Assembly: GCF_023555055.1 (NCBI RefSeq)
Contig: NZ_JAMJPL010000003.1
Coordinates: 186,001-250,000 of the forward strand
Length of the DNA stretch: 64,000 bases
DNA from: Marinobacter sp. ATCH36
GTDB taxonomy: Bacteria; Pseudomonadota; Gammaproteobacteria; Pseudomonadales; Oleiphilaceae
Direction of reading: 5' to 3'
The notes below the pieces were generated by a model. That model was not told where the DNA came from, did not search any database, and was given only the letters and a program-made list of their open reading frames with translations. Shown one piece after another: positions 8,356-17,034 of the stretch; the stretch's first letter is position 1; each line of letters opens with the position of its first letter. The position numbers were made by a program, and so were the translations under genes.

Positions 8356-8907
8356 TCCAGCAAACGAATACCTTGGAGCGCATTCATCATTACAGTTCGA
8401 ACGCCCGTGGAATGCCACTGGTTTGCTTACCTGATTAGCCCACTTGTCGTGAGTCTTGTTGATAGCGCCGGACTCATAGCTGCCCTGCCCCACCAAGTGT
8501 GGGTTTCATTGCAATTTGAGATGGTTTGGTGACTGAAGCGTTAAGTTCAATGTGGTCGCAAAGCAAACGTCCGGATTGACCACAAAGCGGACCTTTTTCG
8601 CGGCCCAAATTACCTCCAGTGCTTTAAGCGTCCAGCGAGCCCATCTTGAGCATGGCGCTGCCGCCGTCAGGATAGTGTCCACTTATTTTCTGGTGGACAC
8701 TTAACATGAACAATGTAAGCGTAACCAAGCCCCTCCTCACGCCGTCGCCGGTTTCCCGGTAATATAAAGGAGGGATGGCCACCCAGTGCATTCGTTTCCC
8801 TCATCTCGCTGGATAAGGGTAATATATCGCTAATTTCGAGACTTATTCAGAGTCTCACTAAATTCTTTTCTGGTTGAAAACGCCTCAGGAAGTCGGGGAC
8901 TGACAGG
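8356..8907. other. Intergenic region with repeat and hairpin, no gene
   Basis: About 550 bp without a convincing gene. It holds a copy of the dispersed motif CACAAAGCGGACCTTTTTCG at 8581-8600 (repeated at 10294-10313) and an inverted repeat GTGTCCAC/GTGGACAC at 8675-8700 resembling an insertion-sequence end. It looks like debris between mobile elements. Confidence 0.5.
8675..8700. repeat. Inverted repeat GTGTCCAC...GTGGACAC
   Basis: An 8-bp perfect inverted repeat with a 10-base A/T-rich loop. There is no T-run, so it is not a good terminator. GTGTCCAC-type ends are common in insertion sequences, so it may be a scar of one. Confidence 0.4.
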
Positions 8908-9648
8908 TCAAAGCGTTGGTTTACCAGAAGCGCCTCGTTCAGCGAGATAGTCCTGCATCCACTGATTCCAATAAGCTTCGTACCCCCTCTCATCTTCAGC
9001 GACCACCGCAGGCTTATACATCGTCATCCGTACAAGGAAAACTGGATCTGAAGGTTGGTCCATCGCATTGACGTCCGCTTGGAGGACGGTACCACACGCA
9101 TCAAGTTCGTTTATGGGCCCCCAATTCAATACGGCTGAACTATTGATGACGTTCTCCGGACATTTTTCTTCTCGGGAGTTGTCGGTAAATGTCAATTTTA
9201 CGCCTTTCGTTGTACTATGGTATTTAAATTCTTCATAAACGACTGGCTCTCCGTACTTTTCTTTTAACGCCGCAGTGTACGCAGCCAGACTAGGAGCTTC
9301 TTCTAGCCGTCCTTTGTTATATTCCACTGTCCTATTGATCCTTTTAACCGACTCATCCAAAGGCTTACGAGCCAACTCCACTCGATACTTACTGTCGGCT
9401 GTTTGGAAGCTGTATGACGTGACATGCGCCGATTCCTCAACCTGCCGTCTTGCCTGGGTAAGGAAAACAATAGTTTGTTCCTCAAGCTCGTCAGGACTAT
9501 TTACCAAGCCAGAGGCTACTTCTTTAAAATTCTCGTGAGATTGTCCGACCTCAATGCCTTGAATATCAAACTCGGCAGTGGCAGATCCTGATCCCAATGC
9601 TAACGAAATTGTGAGGCCAGTAAGCATGCCGTTGTAGATAGTTTTCAT
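8908..9648 (-). CDS. Exported protein of unknown function
   Basis: I do not recognise the family. The start is ATG 9648 (MKTIYNGMLTG), six bases after AGGAGA; the longer frame to 9705 has no ribosome site. The product is 246 aa. Residues 1-25 are a good Sec signal peptide (short basic end, hydrophobic core, cleavage near SATA-EF). The mature part begins FDIQGIEVGQSHENF and has charged segments and two cysteines (EEKCPEN, LDACGTV) that could form a disulfide in the periplasm. It is a single gene, with IS remnants to the right and no partner. Confidence 0.6.
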   Translation of the reverse strand: MKTIYNGMLTGLTISLALGSGSATAEFDIQGIEVGQSHENFKEVASGLVNSPDELEEQTIVFLTQARRQVEESAHVTSYSFQTADSKYRVELARKPLDESVKRINRTVEYNKGRLEEAPSLAAYTAALKEKYGEPVVYEEFKYHSTTKGVKLTFTDNSREEKCPENVINSSAVLNWGPINELDACGTVLQADVNAMDQPSDPVFLVRMTMYKPAVVAEDERGYEAYWNQWMQDYLAERGASGKPTL

Positions 9649-10125
9649 TTTAGGTCTCCTTGTATGCACCATTAATGGATGACCAATCTTTATTGGATTT
9701 ATCACAAGTAACGGTTGTCTTCTCTAAAGGTTGCTTTTACTGGCCGAGTTACAGCCGAGTAATAGAACGAACACAAACAGAAGAAGAATGCTTTTATATG
9801 TTGTGCCCAAAAAATACATTCAAGTGTTTATTGGTTTACGCAATATTCATGCCTCGAATTTAAGGCTTTGAAATTGAGCAATATTTAACCAACCAGCCAG
9901 CCGATGCGTAAAATTAACTGACGCCTAGGCCAGATTTCTCATAGGTCCCTTTGTTACTGAAAGCCCTTCTCACTTCAGCGTACTGCCCCCGCGTACCAAC
10001 ACTACAAGCAAATTTCTTACGAAAACCTAGGGGCTAGCTGGTTTACGGCGGGTTCTACCCAGTTACTGCGGACGGTTATAAAACGGCGGACAGCTTTGTG
10101 GCCTGAGCAGCAATTCTAAGTAGCA
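9649..10125. other. Intergenic region, nothing recognised
   Basis: About 475 bp. It must hold the promoter of the leftward exported-protein gene near its left edge. The rest shows only short open frames without homology that I can see, and it runs into an IS3 remnant. Confidence 0.45.
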
Positions 10126-10180
10126 TCCTGGATTATGGGACCGCTCGATGTAATCGAATACGTCGGCACGTGCCTCATCT
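10126..10180 (-). pseudogene. IS3-family transposase remnant
   Basis: The minus strand encodes EARADVFDYIERSHNPG, the near-C-terminal signature of IS3-family OrfB transposases (compare ETARQDIFDYIEMFYNP in the intact element at 53.4 kb). The DDE core and the rest of the gene are missing. Confidence 0.65.
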
Positions 10181-10244
10181 ATAGCGCGGAGGTGGTGCGG
10201 GGGCGCTAGGCGAGCCCTCCTAGTAGGCAATCTCGTCGCGATAG

Positions 10245-10314
10245 AAAGGTCCGCTTTCCAATGCTTGCGCCGTCCAGAGTACGGTGCCAAGACCACAAAG
10301 CGGACCTTTTTCGC
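10245..10314. repeat. Inverted pair of the AAAGGTCCGCTTT motif
   Basis: AAAGGTCCGCTTTCCAATG at 10245-10263 faces CACAAAGCGGACCTTTTTCG at 10294-10313. The first is repeated at 18542-18560 and the second at 8581-8600. Such dispersed, partly palindromic copies suggest ends or binding sites of a small mobile element. Confidence 0.5.
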
Positions 10315-10541
10315 TGTCCAAAATATCGCTTTCCGAGCACCCCAAAAACCCAAGTAGATGCTGTGTAAATACGGCTATTCTGGCATTGGCTGTTGGTTTT
10401 CATTTATCGCAGTGCGTAACCAAGCTCCTTCAGAGGGCTGTTCACTTTCAAATAATCGCCGCCAGGCGAGATAACTCCGCAGATAGGCCGTCCCCACCCC
10501 ATGAAAACGCGTCATTCACTCTTCAATCGACTGATATAACT

Positions 10542-10786
10542 GTGTGCCCATCGATAACAACTGGGTGGAAAACCAGATCCGGCCCTGGGCGCTGGGCCGC
10601 AGCAACTGGTTGTTCGCATGGTGACTGCGCAGTGGTCAGCGTACGGCTGCCGTCATCACACGGATCCAGTCGGCCAAGCTGAATGAGCATGATCCCTATG
10701 CCTACCTGAAAGATGTTCTGACTCGCCAACGCAGAAGAACAACGCCATTGGCGAGCCATTGCCCCACAACTGGAAGCTGGCTATAC
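10542..10786 (+). pseudogene. IS66-family transposase C-terminal remnant
   Basis: One frame reads PIDNNWVENQIRPWALGRSN and ends at a stop. A second, shifted frame continues RTAAVITRIQSAKLN and DPYAYLKDVLTR. These are consecutive parts of the C-terminus of IS66 TnpC transposases, separated by a frameshift. The catalytic core is absent and the remainder is degenerate. Confidence 0.72.
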
Positions 10787-10995
10787 CTGACAGACCCGTT
10801 TAGTGGATTTTCAGAAAGTGTCGACATGTTTAACGGCATAGGTTTTTTATCCGCAAACCATTCCCGCTAAGCTGTTCAATATTTGACCAAAGAGAATGGT
10901 GGGCATCTTTATTGCCTCCTTTCTAGACCATGGCATTTCGCCATCGTTGCCCAGCAGTAGGTAATCAATATTAAGCAATATAAGGAGGAAGCAAA

Positions 10996-11952
10996 ATGAA
11001 CGTTAAAAAAAACGGTTCTGTTTCACTCATTGCCATTACTATCGCTGGCCTTGGCTTCGCGATTCCCGCTACAGCCGCACCGATAACCTATTCCTACACG
11101 ACCAACATCGGCTTCGATCCGACCGGTACGATCGGTGCAGGAGGCCAGAACGCGAGCCAACTTGTAGACGAATTGTTCGGCCCAGGTATTGGCTCAACCG
11201 GCAGCGCCACCTTGACCGGATCATTCACCTACGACAACACGACACCACAGTTTGATGGCAACTCTCGCTCGGCCGGATACGCGGATGCAATAACGAATGC
11301 AACCGTAAACTTCGATAGTACGAACACCGCCCAAGCCAATATCGATACGATCCGGAACAACTTGAGCTCAAGTTCTGTCGGCTTCAATGCACTCAGCAAC
11401 GGCGGTTTTTGTGGTGGCCAACTAGTGTGCGAAAGCGTAGGGATACCGTTTGTCCCAACCGGAAATATGGTTCAGGTCGTCAATGATACCAATTTCCAAA
11501 TCACTGGGCCGGATGGCACTGTGCAATTCACGCCGCGCGACGCTCTGTCGTTTTCGCTTGGGGGAACCGATTCTGACGAAGACTTCTCGCCGGCGATATC
11601 CACAGATACGTTCGGAGATGTTTTCGTCAACTCCGTTGGTGTGACTCTGATATCTGAGCAATCACTCGATTTTTTTGACAGCGTTGCATTGCCCGAAAAC
11701 CTATCGTTTCTCGATAACACTAATTTGCAGTCATCGATTTTTTCGATCGACTTTTCAGGTCCAAACATCCCGGGCGGTTTCTCGCTAGAAGGCATTCTCG
11801 CCGCCGTAGAAAACGGCGGAATGGATGGCGATGGCGGTGGCCCGAATCAGCCGCCAGCAGTTTCTGTGCCCGAACCCGGTTCTTTGGGCATTCTGACGCT
11901 CGGTTTGCTCGGACTTCTCGGCTTCAAAGCCCGTCAGAGTCGGAAAAGTTAA
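10996..11952 (+). CDS. PEP-CTERM sorting domain protein
   Basis: A 318-aa exported protein from ATG 10996 behind AAGGAGG. It has a signal peptide (residues about 1-27, ending at ATAA), a long Ser/Thr/Asn-rich low-complexity body, and a C-terminal PEP-CTERM tail: VPEPGSLGILTLGLLGLLG followed by the basic end KARQSRKS. PEP-CTERM proteins are processed by exosortase and are linked to exopolysaccharide and surface structures. No exosortase or polysaccharide genes lie nearby in this window, so the processing enzyme must be elsewhere or the gene is a stray. A strong terminator follows. Confidence 0.85.
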   Translation: MNVKKNGSVSLIAITIAGLGFAIPATAAPITYSYTTNIGFDPTGTIGAGGQNASQLVDELFGPGIGSTGSATLTGSFTYDNTTPQFDGNSRSAGYADAITNATVNFDSTNTAQANIDTIRNNLSSSSVGFNALSNGGFCGGQLVCESVGIPFVPTGNMVQVVNDTNFQITGPDGTVQFTPRDALSFSLGGTDSDEDFSPAISTDTFGDVFVNSVGVTLISEQSLDFFDSVALPENLSFLDNTNLQSSIFSIDFSGPNIPGGFSLEGILAAVENGGMDGDGGGPNQPPAVSVPEPGSLGILTLGLLGLLGFKARQSRKS

Positions 11953-11972
11953 CAGCTGTTACCAGTAAAGTT

Positions 11973-12010
11973 CGAAAAGGCCCTCTGTCTAGTGGCGCAG
12001 GGCCTTTTCG
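11973..12010 (+). terminator. Perfect 12-bp hairpin after the PEP-CTERM gene
   Basis: CGAAAAGGCCCT and AGGGCCTTTTCG form a perfect 12-bp stem with a 14-base loop, 20 bp after the stop codon. The right arm contains TTTT, so it could terminate transcription in either direction. Confidence 0.75.
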
Positions 12011-12596
12011 CATTGAGCATTCCCTGAGAATGCCGGGGTTGGGTCTTGCTTTTTGCCCAGGCCTTGCCATGTAGTTGAAATCAACTCGAATCTAAGGGCC
12101 AGAAGCAGGCAGGCTTGAGCGATCAGGCGATCAAGAGGTGCGCAATGATCAATCCTGCGTTGGTCCAATCTTCCGCCCTGGGCAATTTTGTCAACGCTTG
12201 TCCAATGGTCCCACTTAGCAGTCTGTGCTCTAAGGACGACTACTCAAGCTCTCTTTACTAGCCCGTCACTCTGATCGCCGGATTGAACAGCAGGAAGCGC
12301 GCCCATGCGCATTGAATACACGGACATCCATCATTTGTTGGAACTGAACCAGTATATCTGCCAGCGTATTGACGTACTGCAAGAACAGGAAATCCTGCAA
12401 GCCTTGAGTCAGCTGCGTATTCCAGACCAAGGTTGCCAATGATTCCAGACGAAGCCTGCCACCCATTCCACGCGAAAGCTGCCACTGATTCCACGGCAAA
12501 GCTGCCACCCCGGCAGGCTGCCTGAACCGCCATCGAAATCGTCCGGCGCGGGATAACTTAACGGTACTCTGACCCTTTTCATCCGGAGAGGGCCAG

Positions 12597-14138
12597 ATGC
12601 CAGCGAAGAGGTTATCCATGCGTAAGATCAAAGAAGTTCTTCGCCTCAAATGGGAGCGAGGGCTGAGCAACCGCCAGATTGCAACGGCCTGCGGCGTTAG
12701 CCGCCCCACCGTGAGCGAATACCTACGCCGTACCGCTGAAGCCGGTCTGAGCTGGCCGTTGCCCGCGGATCTGGATGAAGCCCATCTGGAGCAATTGCTG
12801 TTCCCGCCGCCACCGGACCTACCGGCTCAGATCCGTGGCATACCGGACTGGCAGCAGATCCACGAGGAACTCAGAGGGAAGAACGTCACCCTGTTCCTGC
12901 TCTGGCAGGAGTACCGGCAGGCCAACCCGGACGGCTATCAGTACAGCTGGTTCTGCGAGCACTACAGGGCCTGGCAAGGCAAGCTGGACTTGGTGATGCG
13001 CCAGGATCACCGGGCCGGTGAGAAACTGTTCGTGGACTATGCCGGCCAGACCGTGCCCGTCATCGATCGCACGACCGGAGAGATCCACGAGGCTCAGGTC
13101 TTTGTGGCGGTGATGGGCGCGTCCAACTACACCTACGCCGAGGCCACTTGGAGTCAGAAGCTGCCAGACTGGATCAGTTCCCATATCAGGGCGTTCCAGT
13201 ATCTCAACGGAGTGCCCGAATTAGTCGTCCCCGACAATCTCCGCTCCGGTGTCAGCAAGGCCCACCGCTACGAGCCGGATCTCAATCCAACCTATCAGGA
13301 CATGGCTGCCCATTATGGGATCGCCATCGTCCCCACGCGCGCCCGTAAGCCCCGCGACAAGGCCAAGGTGGAAGGCGGTGTGTTGATCGTTGAGCGCTGG
13401 ATACTGGCGGCGTTGCGCCATCGACAGCACTTCTCCCTGGGGCAACTCAACGCCACCATCCATGAGCTTCTGGAGCGGCTCAACAGCCGCCCCTTCCGCA
13501 AGTTGCCCGGCTGCCGGCGGGACCACTTCGAGCAGCTGGACAAGCCGGTTCTACAACCGTTGCCGGCGGAGCCGTATGTCTACGCGGAGTGGAAGAAGGC
13601 CCGGGTGCATATCGACTACCACGTGGCCATCGACGGGCACTACTACTCGGTCCCCTACACCCTGATCAAGAAAGAGGTCGAGGTCCGGATTACCCACAAC
13701 ACCATCGAGTGCTTTTACCGGGGCAACCGGATCGCCAGCCACCGGCGCTCCGATCAGAAGGGGCGACACACAACCATTGCCGCTCACATGCCGGAGTCTC
13801 ATCGCCACGCCGGCGAGTGGTCGCCGGAACGGCTGACTGCCTGGGCGGCCAAGATCGGTCCCGCTACCGAGAAGCTCATCCGCACGGCCCTGGGAGCCCG
13901 CAAGCACCCGCAACAGGCCTACCGCTCCTGTCTGGGCATTCTACGACTGGGACAGAGCTACAGCGAGGCACGGCTGGAAGCCGCCTGCCAGCGTGCCCTG
14001 ATGCTGGGCAGCTGCCGCTACAAGAGCATTGAATCCATCCTCAAGCACCGTCTCGACCAGCAGCCTCTGGAAGAACAGCAGGAGCTGGCCTTACCCGACA
14101 CCCACGACAATATCCGTGGCCCCGCCTACTACCACTGA
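12597..14138 (+). CDS. istA: IS21 transposase IstA
   Basis: A 513-aa DDE transposase from ATG 12597 behind GGAGAG. An N-terminal HTH (about 24-50, GLSNRQIATACGVSRPTVSE) precedes the rve-type catalytic core, with LFVDYAGQ (first Asp), VVPDNLRSGV (second Asp) and KVEGGV (Glu). The C-terminal Mu-type beta-barrel follows (YVAIDGHYYSVPY-like). It cuts and joins the element ends, working with the IstB ATPase encoded 11 bp downstream. Full length, no disruption. Confidence 0.95.
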   Translation: MPAKRLSMRKIKEVLRLKWERGLSNRQIATACGVSRPTVSEYLRRTAEAGLSWPLPADLDEAHLEQLLFPPPPDLPAQIRGIPDWQQIHEELRGKNVTLFLLWQEYRQANPDGYQYSWFCEHYRAWQGKLDLVMRQDHRAGEKLFVDYAGQTVPVIDRTTGEIHEAQVFVAVMGASNYTYAEATWSQKLPDWISSHIRAFQYLNGVPELVVPDNLRSGVSKAHRYEPDLNPTYQDMAAHYGIAIVPTRARKPRDKAKVEGGVLIVERWILAALRHRQHFSLGQLNATIHELLERLNSRPFRKLPGCRRDHFEQLDKPVLQPLPAEPYVYAEWKKARVHIDYHVAIDGHYYSVPYTLIKKEVEVRITHNTIECFYRGNRIASHRRSDQKGRHTTIAAHMPESHRHAGEWSPERLTAWAAKIGPATEKLIRTALGARKHPQQAYRSCLGILRLGQSYSEARLEAACQRALMLGSCRYKSIESILKHRLDQQPLEEQQELALPDTHDNIRGPAYYH

Positions 14139-14149
14139 AGGAATCCAAC

Positions 14150-14905
14150 ATGCTGAAACATCCTACCCTGGACAAGCTCCACGCCCTCAAGCTGACCGGC
14201 ATGGCCGCCGCCCTGGCGGATCAGTCGGCCACGCCTGACATCACGGAACTAACCTTCGAGGAACGCCTCGGACTGCTCGTGGATCGGGAGATGACGGAAC
14301 GGGACAACCGCCGCATGACCAGCCGGTTGCGCCGGGCCAGGCTGCGGCACAACGCCATCCTCGAAGACCTGGATTACCGGAACTCACGTGGCCTGGATAA
14401 AGGGCTGGTCCAGTCACTGGCCAGCTGCCATTGGGTTAAGGAGCACCTGAACGTGCTCATCACCGGCCCCACCGGGGTGGGCAAAACCTGGCTGGCCTGT
14501 GCCCTGGCACACAAAGCCTGCCGGGAAGGTTACACCGCACAGTACGTGCGGCTGACCCGACTGCTACGGGAACTGACCATTGCCAAGGGCGATGGCCAGT
14601 ACGCCAAACTGCTGACCAACCTCGCCAAAGTCGACGTGCTGATCCTGGATGACTGGGGGCTGATGAAGCTGAGCGCGGAGAACCGAAGAGACTTGCTGGA
14701 AGTGCTGGAAGACCGGCATGGCCGGCGCTCCACCATCGCCACCAGCCAGCTACCCATCGAAGAATGGCATGGCGTAATCGGTGACGCCACTCTGGCGGAT
14801 GCCATCCTGGACCGGCTCGTTCACAACGCCTACAAGATCAATCTGAGAGGTGAATCCATGCGGAAACGACAAGCAAAGTTGACGGGCACTGAGACTTCGG
14901 AGTAA
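14150..14905 (+). CDS. istB: IS21 helper ATPase IstB
   Basis: A 251-aa AAA+ ATPase with Walker A GPTGVGKT and Walker B VLILDDWG, sensor-like TIATSQLP and the C-terminal NAYKINLRGESMRK typical of IstB. It is a DnaA/DnaC-like clamp-loader-type protein that assembles on target DNA and stimulates IstA. It is intact and spaced for translational coupling to istA. Confidence 0.95.
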   Translation: MLKHPTLDKLHALKLTGMAAALADQSATPDITELTFEERLGLLVDREMTERDNRRMTSRLRRARLRHNAILEDLDYRNSRGLDKGLVQSLASCHWVKEHLNVLITGPTGVGKTWLACALAHKACREGYTAQYVRLTRLLRELTIAKGDGQYAKLLTNLAKVDVLILDDWGLMKLSAENRRDLLEVLEDRHGRRSTIATSQLPIEEWHGVIGDATLADAILDRLVHNAYKINLRGESMRKRQAKLTGTETSE

Positions 14906-15178
14906 GAAGAGAAACCCCGCGTCGCTACGCTCCGATGGGTGGCAGCCTTGCCCCGGTCCGGGTGGCAGGCTTCACGTGGAATGGGTGGCAACCTTCAGCG
15001 GTTTACGCAAGTCAGCTGCGAGTCGGACTGAAAGTCACCTTCGAAGGCCGGGTGGGCCCCTGTGCAGGGAATCGTCACCAAGATCAATATCAAGAACGTG
15101 ATCATGCTAGGTAACGATGGTAAGTGGCAGTACAAGGTCTCGTCGAGATTACTCAGGCCGCGCCAGGACTGGAAGTAA

Positions 15179-15375
15179 GTCATCTTGTAGTGGTGATGGA
15201 ATGAATGTGCTTTCGCACGCTTGAATTTTTGCCAAATTTCAACCACTTTTGATTTGTGAATACGTAAAGTGGTATTTCTTAAGTAAAAACAGGCGGGTTC
15301 TGACAGTCTGATCGGTGATGTGCGTAATTCATCACCTCAGAAAGTCAACTTCAAGAAGCAATAAGGAGTTCTCTT
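15179..15375 (+). promoter_or_regulatory. Upstream region of the TRAP operon
   Basis: About 200 A/T-rich bases between the split gene and dctP. A promoter for the three-gene operon should lie here. No strong -35/-10 pair or recognisable operator was found. The ribosome site AAGGAG lies just before the dctP start. Confidence 0.4.
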
Positions 15376-16419
15376 ATGATCCGTAAATCAAGTCTTATGG
15401 CCGCTGGCACGGTCGCTGCAATTGGTCTTTCTGCCTGGTCTGGCGGGGAGTATGGGAGCGCTTTCGCTCAAGGCGATAGCTACACCATCAAGTTCGGAAA
15501 CGTAATTTCTGAGGGTGACACGCAGAACCAAGGTTACGACCTTTTCGCTGAACTCGTCTCAGAACGCTCCGATGGACGCATAACTGTGGAAATATACCCG
15601 AATAGTCAGCTCGGTGGCGAACGCGAGATGGTAGAAGCAACACAGGTCGGCAACATTGAAATGACGGCTCCCTCGGTTGGCGTCCTTGCTAACTTCAACA
15701 AGTCGCTTGAGGTGTTTGACTTCCCCTTTATTTTTGAGGATGCAGAAACAGCTCACGAAGTGCTTGATGGTGAGATTGGGGACGAAATGCTTGCCGGCCT
15801 TCAAGAAAGCGGCCTCGTTGGACTTGGGTGGGGTGAAAACGGATTCCGTAACCTCGCGACAGTCGATAAAACAGTCACAACTCCAGACGAGATGGCAGGT
15901 ATCAAACTTCGCACAATGCAGGTTCCGAAACACATTGCATACTGGGAAAGCATCGGTGCTTCTCCTACCCCACTCGCCTTTCCTGAAGTCTTCACATCCC
16001 TCCAGCAAGGCGTTGTTGACGGGGTAGAGAACCCTTACGAGCTTCTGTATTCCGCAAAATTCACAGAGCCCGCTAACCACCTGACTGCGACCCGACATAT
16101 TTATGATCCCGAGGTGATTCTGATCAATAAGGATTTCTTTGAGAATCTTTCGGATGAGGACCAACAGATCATTCAAGATGCCGCAGATGAGGCCATATCG
16201 AAGATCAGGTCACTCAAATCGGAAGTCAGCGACGAGATTCTCGCAGAAATTAGAAAAGAAGGTGGAACGGTGACTGAGCTGAGCGACGCAGAGCGTCAAG
16301 CCTGGATCGATTCAGCAAAAGATTTTTATAAAGAAAACGCATCCACTGTTGACACCGAGATGCTCAAGCGGGTCTTGGAAGCGGCGGGTAACTCCACTTT
16401 TTTGGAGGTAATTCAGTAA
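15376..16419 (+). CDS. dctP: TRAP transporter substrate-binding protein DctP
   Basis: A 347-aa periplasmic receptor with a signal peptide (about 1-32, cleavage after AFAQ) and the DctP/TAXI-like fold: YTIKFGNVISEGD, RITVEIYPNSQLGGEREMVE, and the ligand-binding Arg segment IKLRTMQVP followed by LAFPEVFTSLQQGVVDGVENP. It captures an organic acid or similar anion and hands it to the DctQM membrane complex encoded next. The exact substrate is not predictable by eye. It is the first gene of the dctPQM operon and ends 80 bp before dctQ with a hairpin in between. Confidence 0.93.
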   Translation: MIRKSSLMAAGTVAAIGLSAWSGGEYGSAFAQGDSYTIKFGNVISEGDTQNQGYDLFAELVSERSDGRITVEIYPNSQLGGEREMVEATQVGNIEMTAPSVGVLANFNKSLEVFDFPFIFEDAETAHEVLDGEIGDEMLAGLQESGLVGLGWGENGFRNLATVDKTVTTPDEMAGIKLRTMQVPKHIAYWESIGASPTPLAFPEVFTSLQQGVVDGVENPYELLYSAKFTEPANHLTATRHIYDPEVILINKDFFENLSDEDQQIIQDAADEAISKIRSLKSEVSDEILAEIRKEGGTVTELSDAERQAWIDSAKDFYKENASTVDTEMLKRVLEAAGNSTFLEVIQ

Positions 16420-16431
16420 GTGGGGTGACTT

Positions 16432-16464
16432 TGACTCCGCGTGAGAACTTCTAACGCGGAGTCA
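16432..16464 (+). promoter_or_regulatory. Intercistronic hairpin between dctP and dctQ
   Basis: TGACTCCGCG and CGCGGAGTCA form a perfect 10-bp stem with a 13-base loop, directly after dctP. There is no long T-run. Such hairpins in transporter operons commonly stabilise the upstream receptor message or reduce read-through, giving more receptor than permease; here that is inference. Confidence 0.6.
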
Positions 16465-16498
16465 TCTTCTGTTTGTGTTAGAAGTAAGGGGCGCGTGT

Positions 16499-17032
16499 AT
16501 GCTCAAACAGGCCTATCAGCATCTTGATGAACACGTTGAGACCTACCTTGCAACAATAGCACTGATCGTATTTGCAAGCTTAGTCGTGTTTCAGGTCATA
16601 ATGCGTTATTTCTTCGGAAACACTTTGGCTTGGACGGAAGAACTCGCCCGCTATGCCCTTGTTTGGTTCGTCTACATCAGTGGCAGCTACGCCGTTAAGT
16701 ACCAGCGACACGTCAAATTTAGTGTGCTTGTCAACATGTTGGGTAAAAGGGTACCCATAGCTCAACGCATAATCGACCTGCTAATGTTTGCACTTTGGCT
16801 TGCCTTTCTCATTTTCATGCTGAGCCTATCGATTGAAATGGTGAACCAGCAGATAAATACCGGCCAGCGCGCACCAGGTTCACAGATTCCAATGTATCTC
16901 GTTTACCTCGGACTTCCGATCGGATTCCTGTTGATGTCATTTCGTGTGTTACAACACATAATCAGGGCCATTTTCGATATTATCAAAAATCCGTTTGCGC
17001 CTATCGCCATGTCACAGAGCGAGGTGGACTAG
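16499..17032 (+). CDS. dctQ: TRAP transporter small permease subunit DctQ
   Basis: A 177-aa membrane protein. I use ATG 16499 (MLKQAYQHL), seven bases after AAGGGG, rather than the GTG at 16475. Four hydrophobic segments are visible (about 20-40, 50-70, 90-115, 130-150), with the family pattern RYFFGNTLAWTEELARY and the conserved WF segment. It pairs with DctM to form the sodium-coupled TRAP permease in the inner membrane. The gene ends 2 bases before dctM. Confidence 0.92.
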   Translation: MLKQAYQHLDEHVETYLATIALIVFASLVVFQVIMRYFFGNTLAWTEELARYALVWFVYISGSYAVKYQRHVKFSVLVNMLGKRVPIAQRIIDLLMFALWLAFLIFMLSLSIEMVNQQINTGQRAPGSQIPMYLVYLGLPIGFLLMSFRVLQHIIRAIFDIIKNPFAPIAMSQSEVD

Positions 17033-17034
17033 AA

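Larger units (their letters stand above)
12414..15009 (+). mobile_element. Complete IS21-family insertion sequence
   Basis: A 2596-bp element carrying istA and istB. Both ends start TGCGTA when read inward, then share AAGGTTGCCA and further copies of GCCTGCCACCC-type repeats, as expected for the multiple terminal repeats of the IS21 family. AGTCAGC flanks it on both sides (12407-12413 and 15010-15016), a 7-bp target duplication. Removing the element restores a reading frame across the site, which supports these borders. Confidence 0.8.
12305..15178 (+). pseudogene. Small gene split by the IS21 element
   Basis: Joining the flanks across the 7-bp target duplication gives one open frame: MRIEYTDIHHLLELNQYICQ, then about 24 residues, then QLRVGLKVTFEGRVGP. 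The frame continues exactly in register over the junction. After a further one-base frameshift near 15060 it ends VQGIVTKINIKNVIMLGND, then WQYKVSSRLLRP and a stop at 15178. The intact product would be about 88 aa with a small beta-barrel-like C-terminus. I do not know its function. The insertion and the frameshift both inactivate it. Confidence 0.6.

Noticed and set aside
8675..8700. GTGTCCAC/GTGGACAC hairpin as a terminator
   Set aside because: No T-run follows on either strand and no gene ends near it; an IS scar is more likely.
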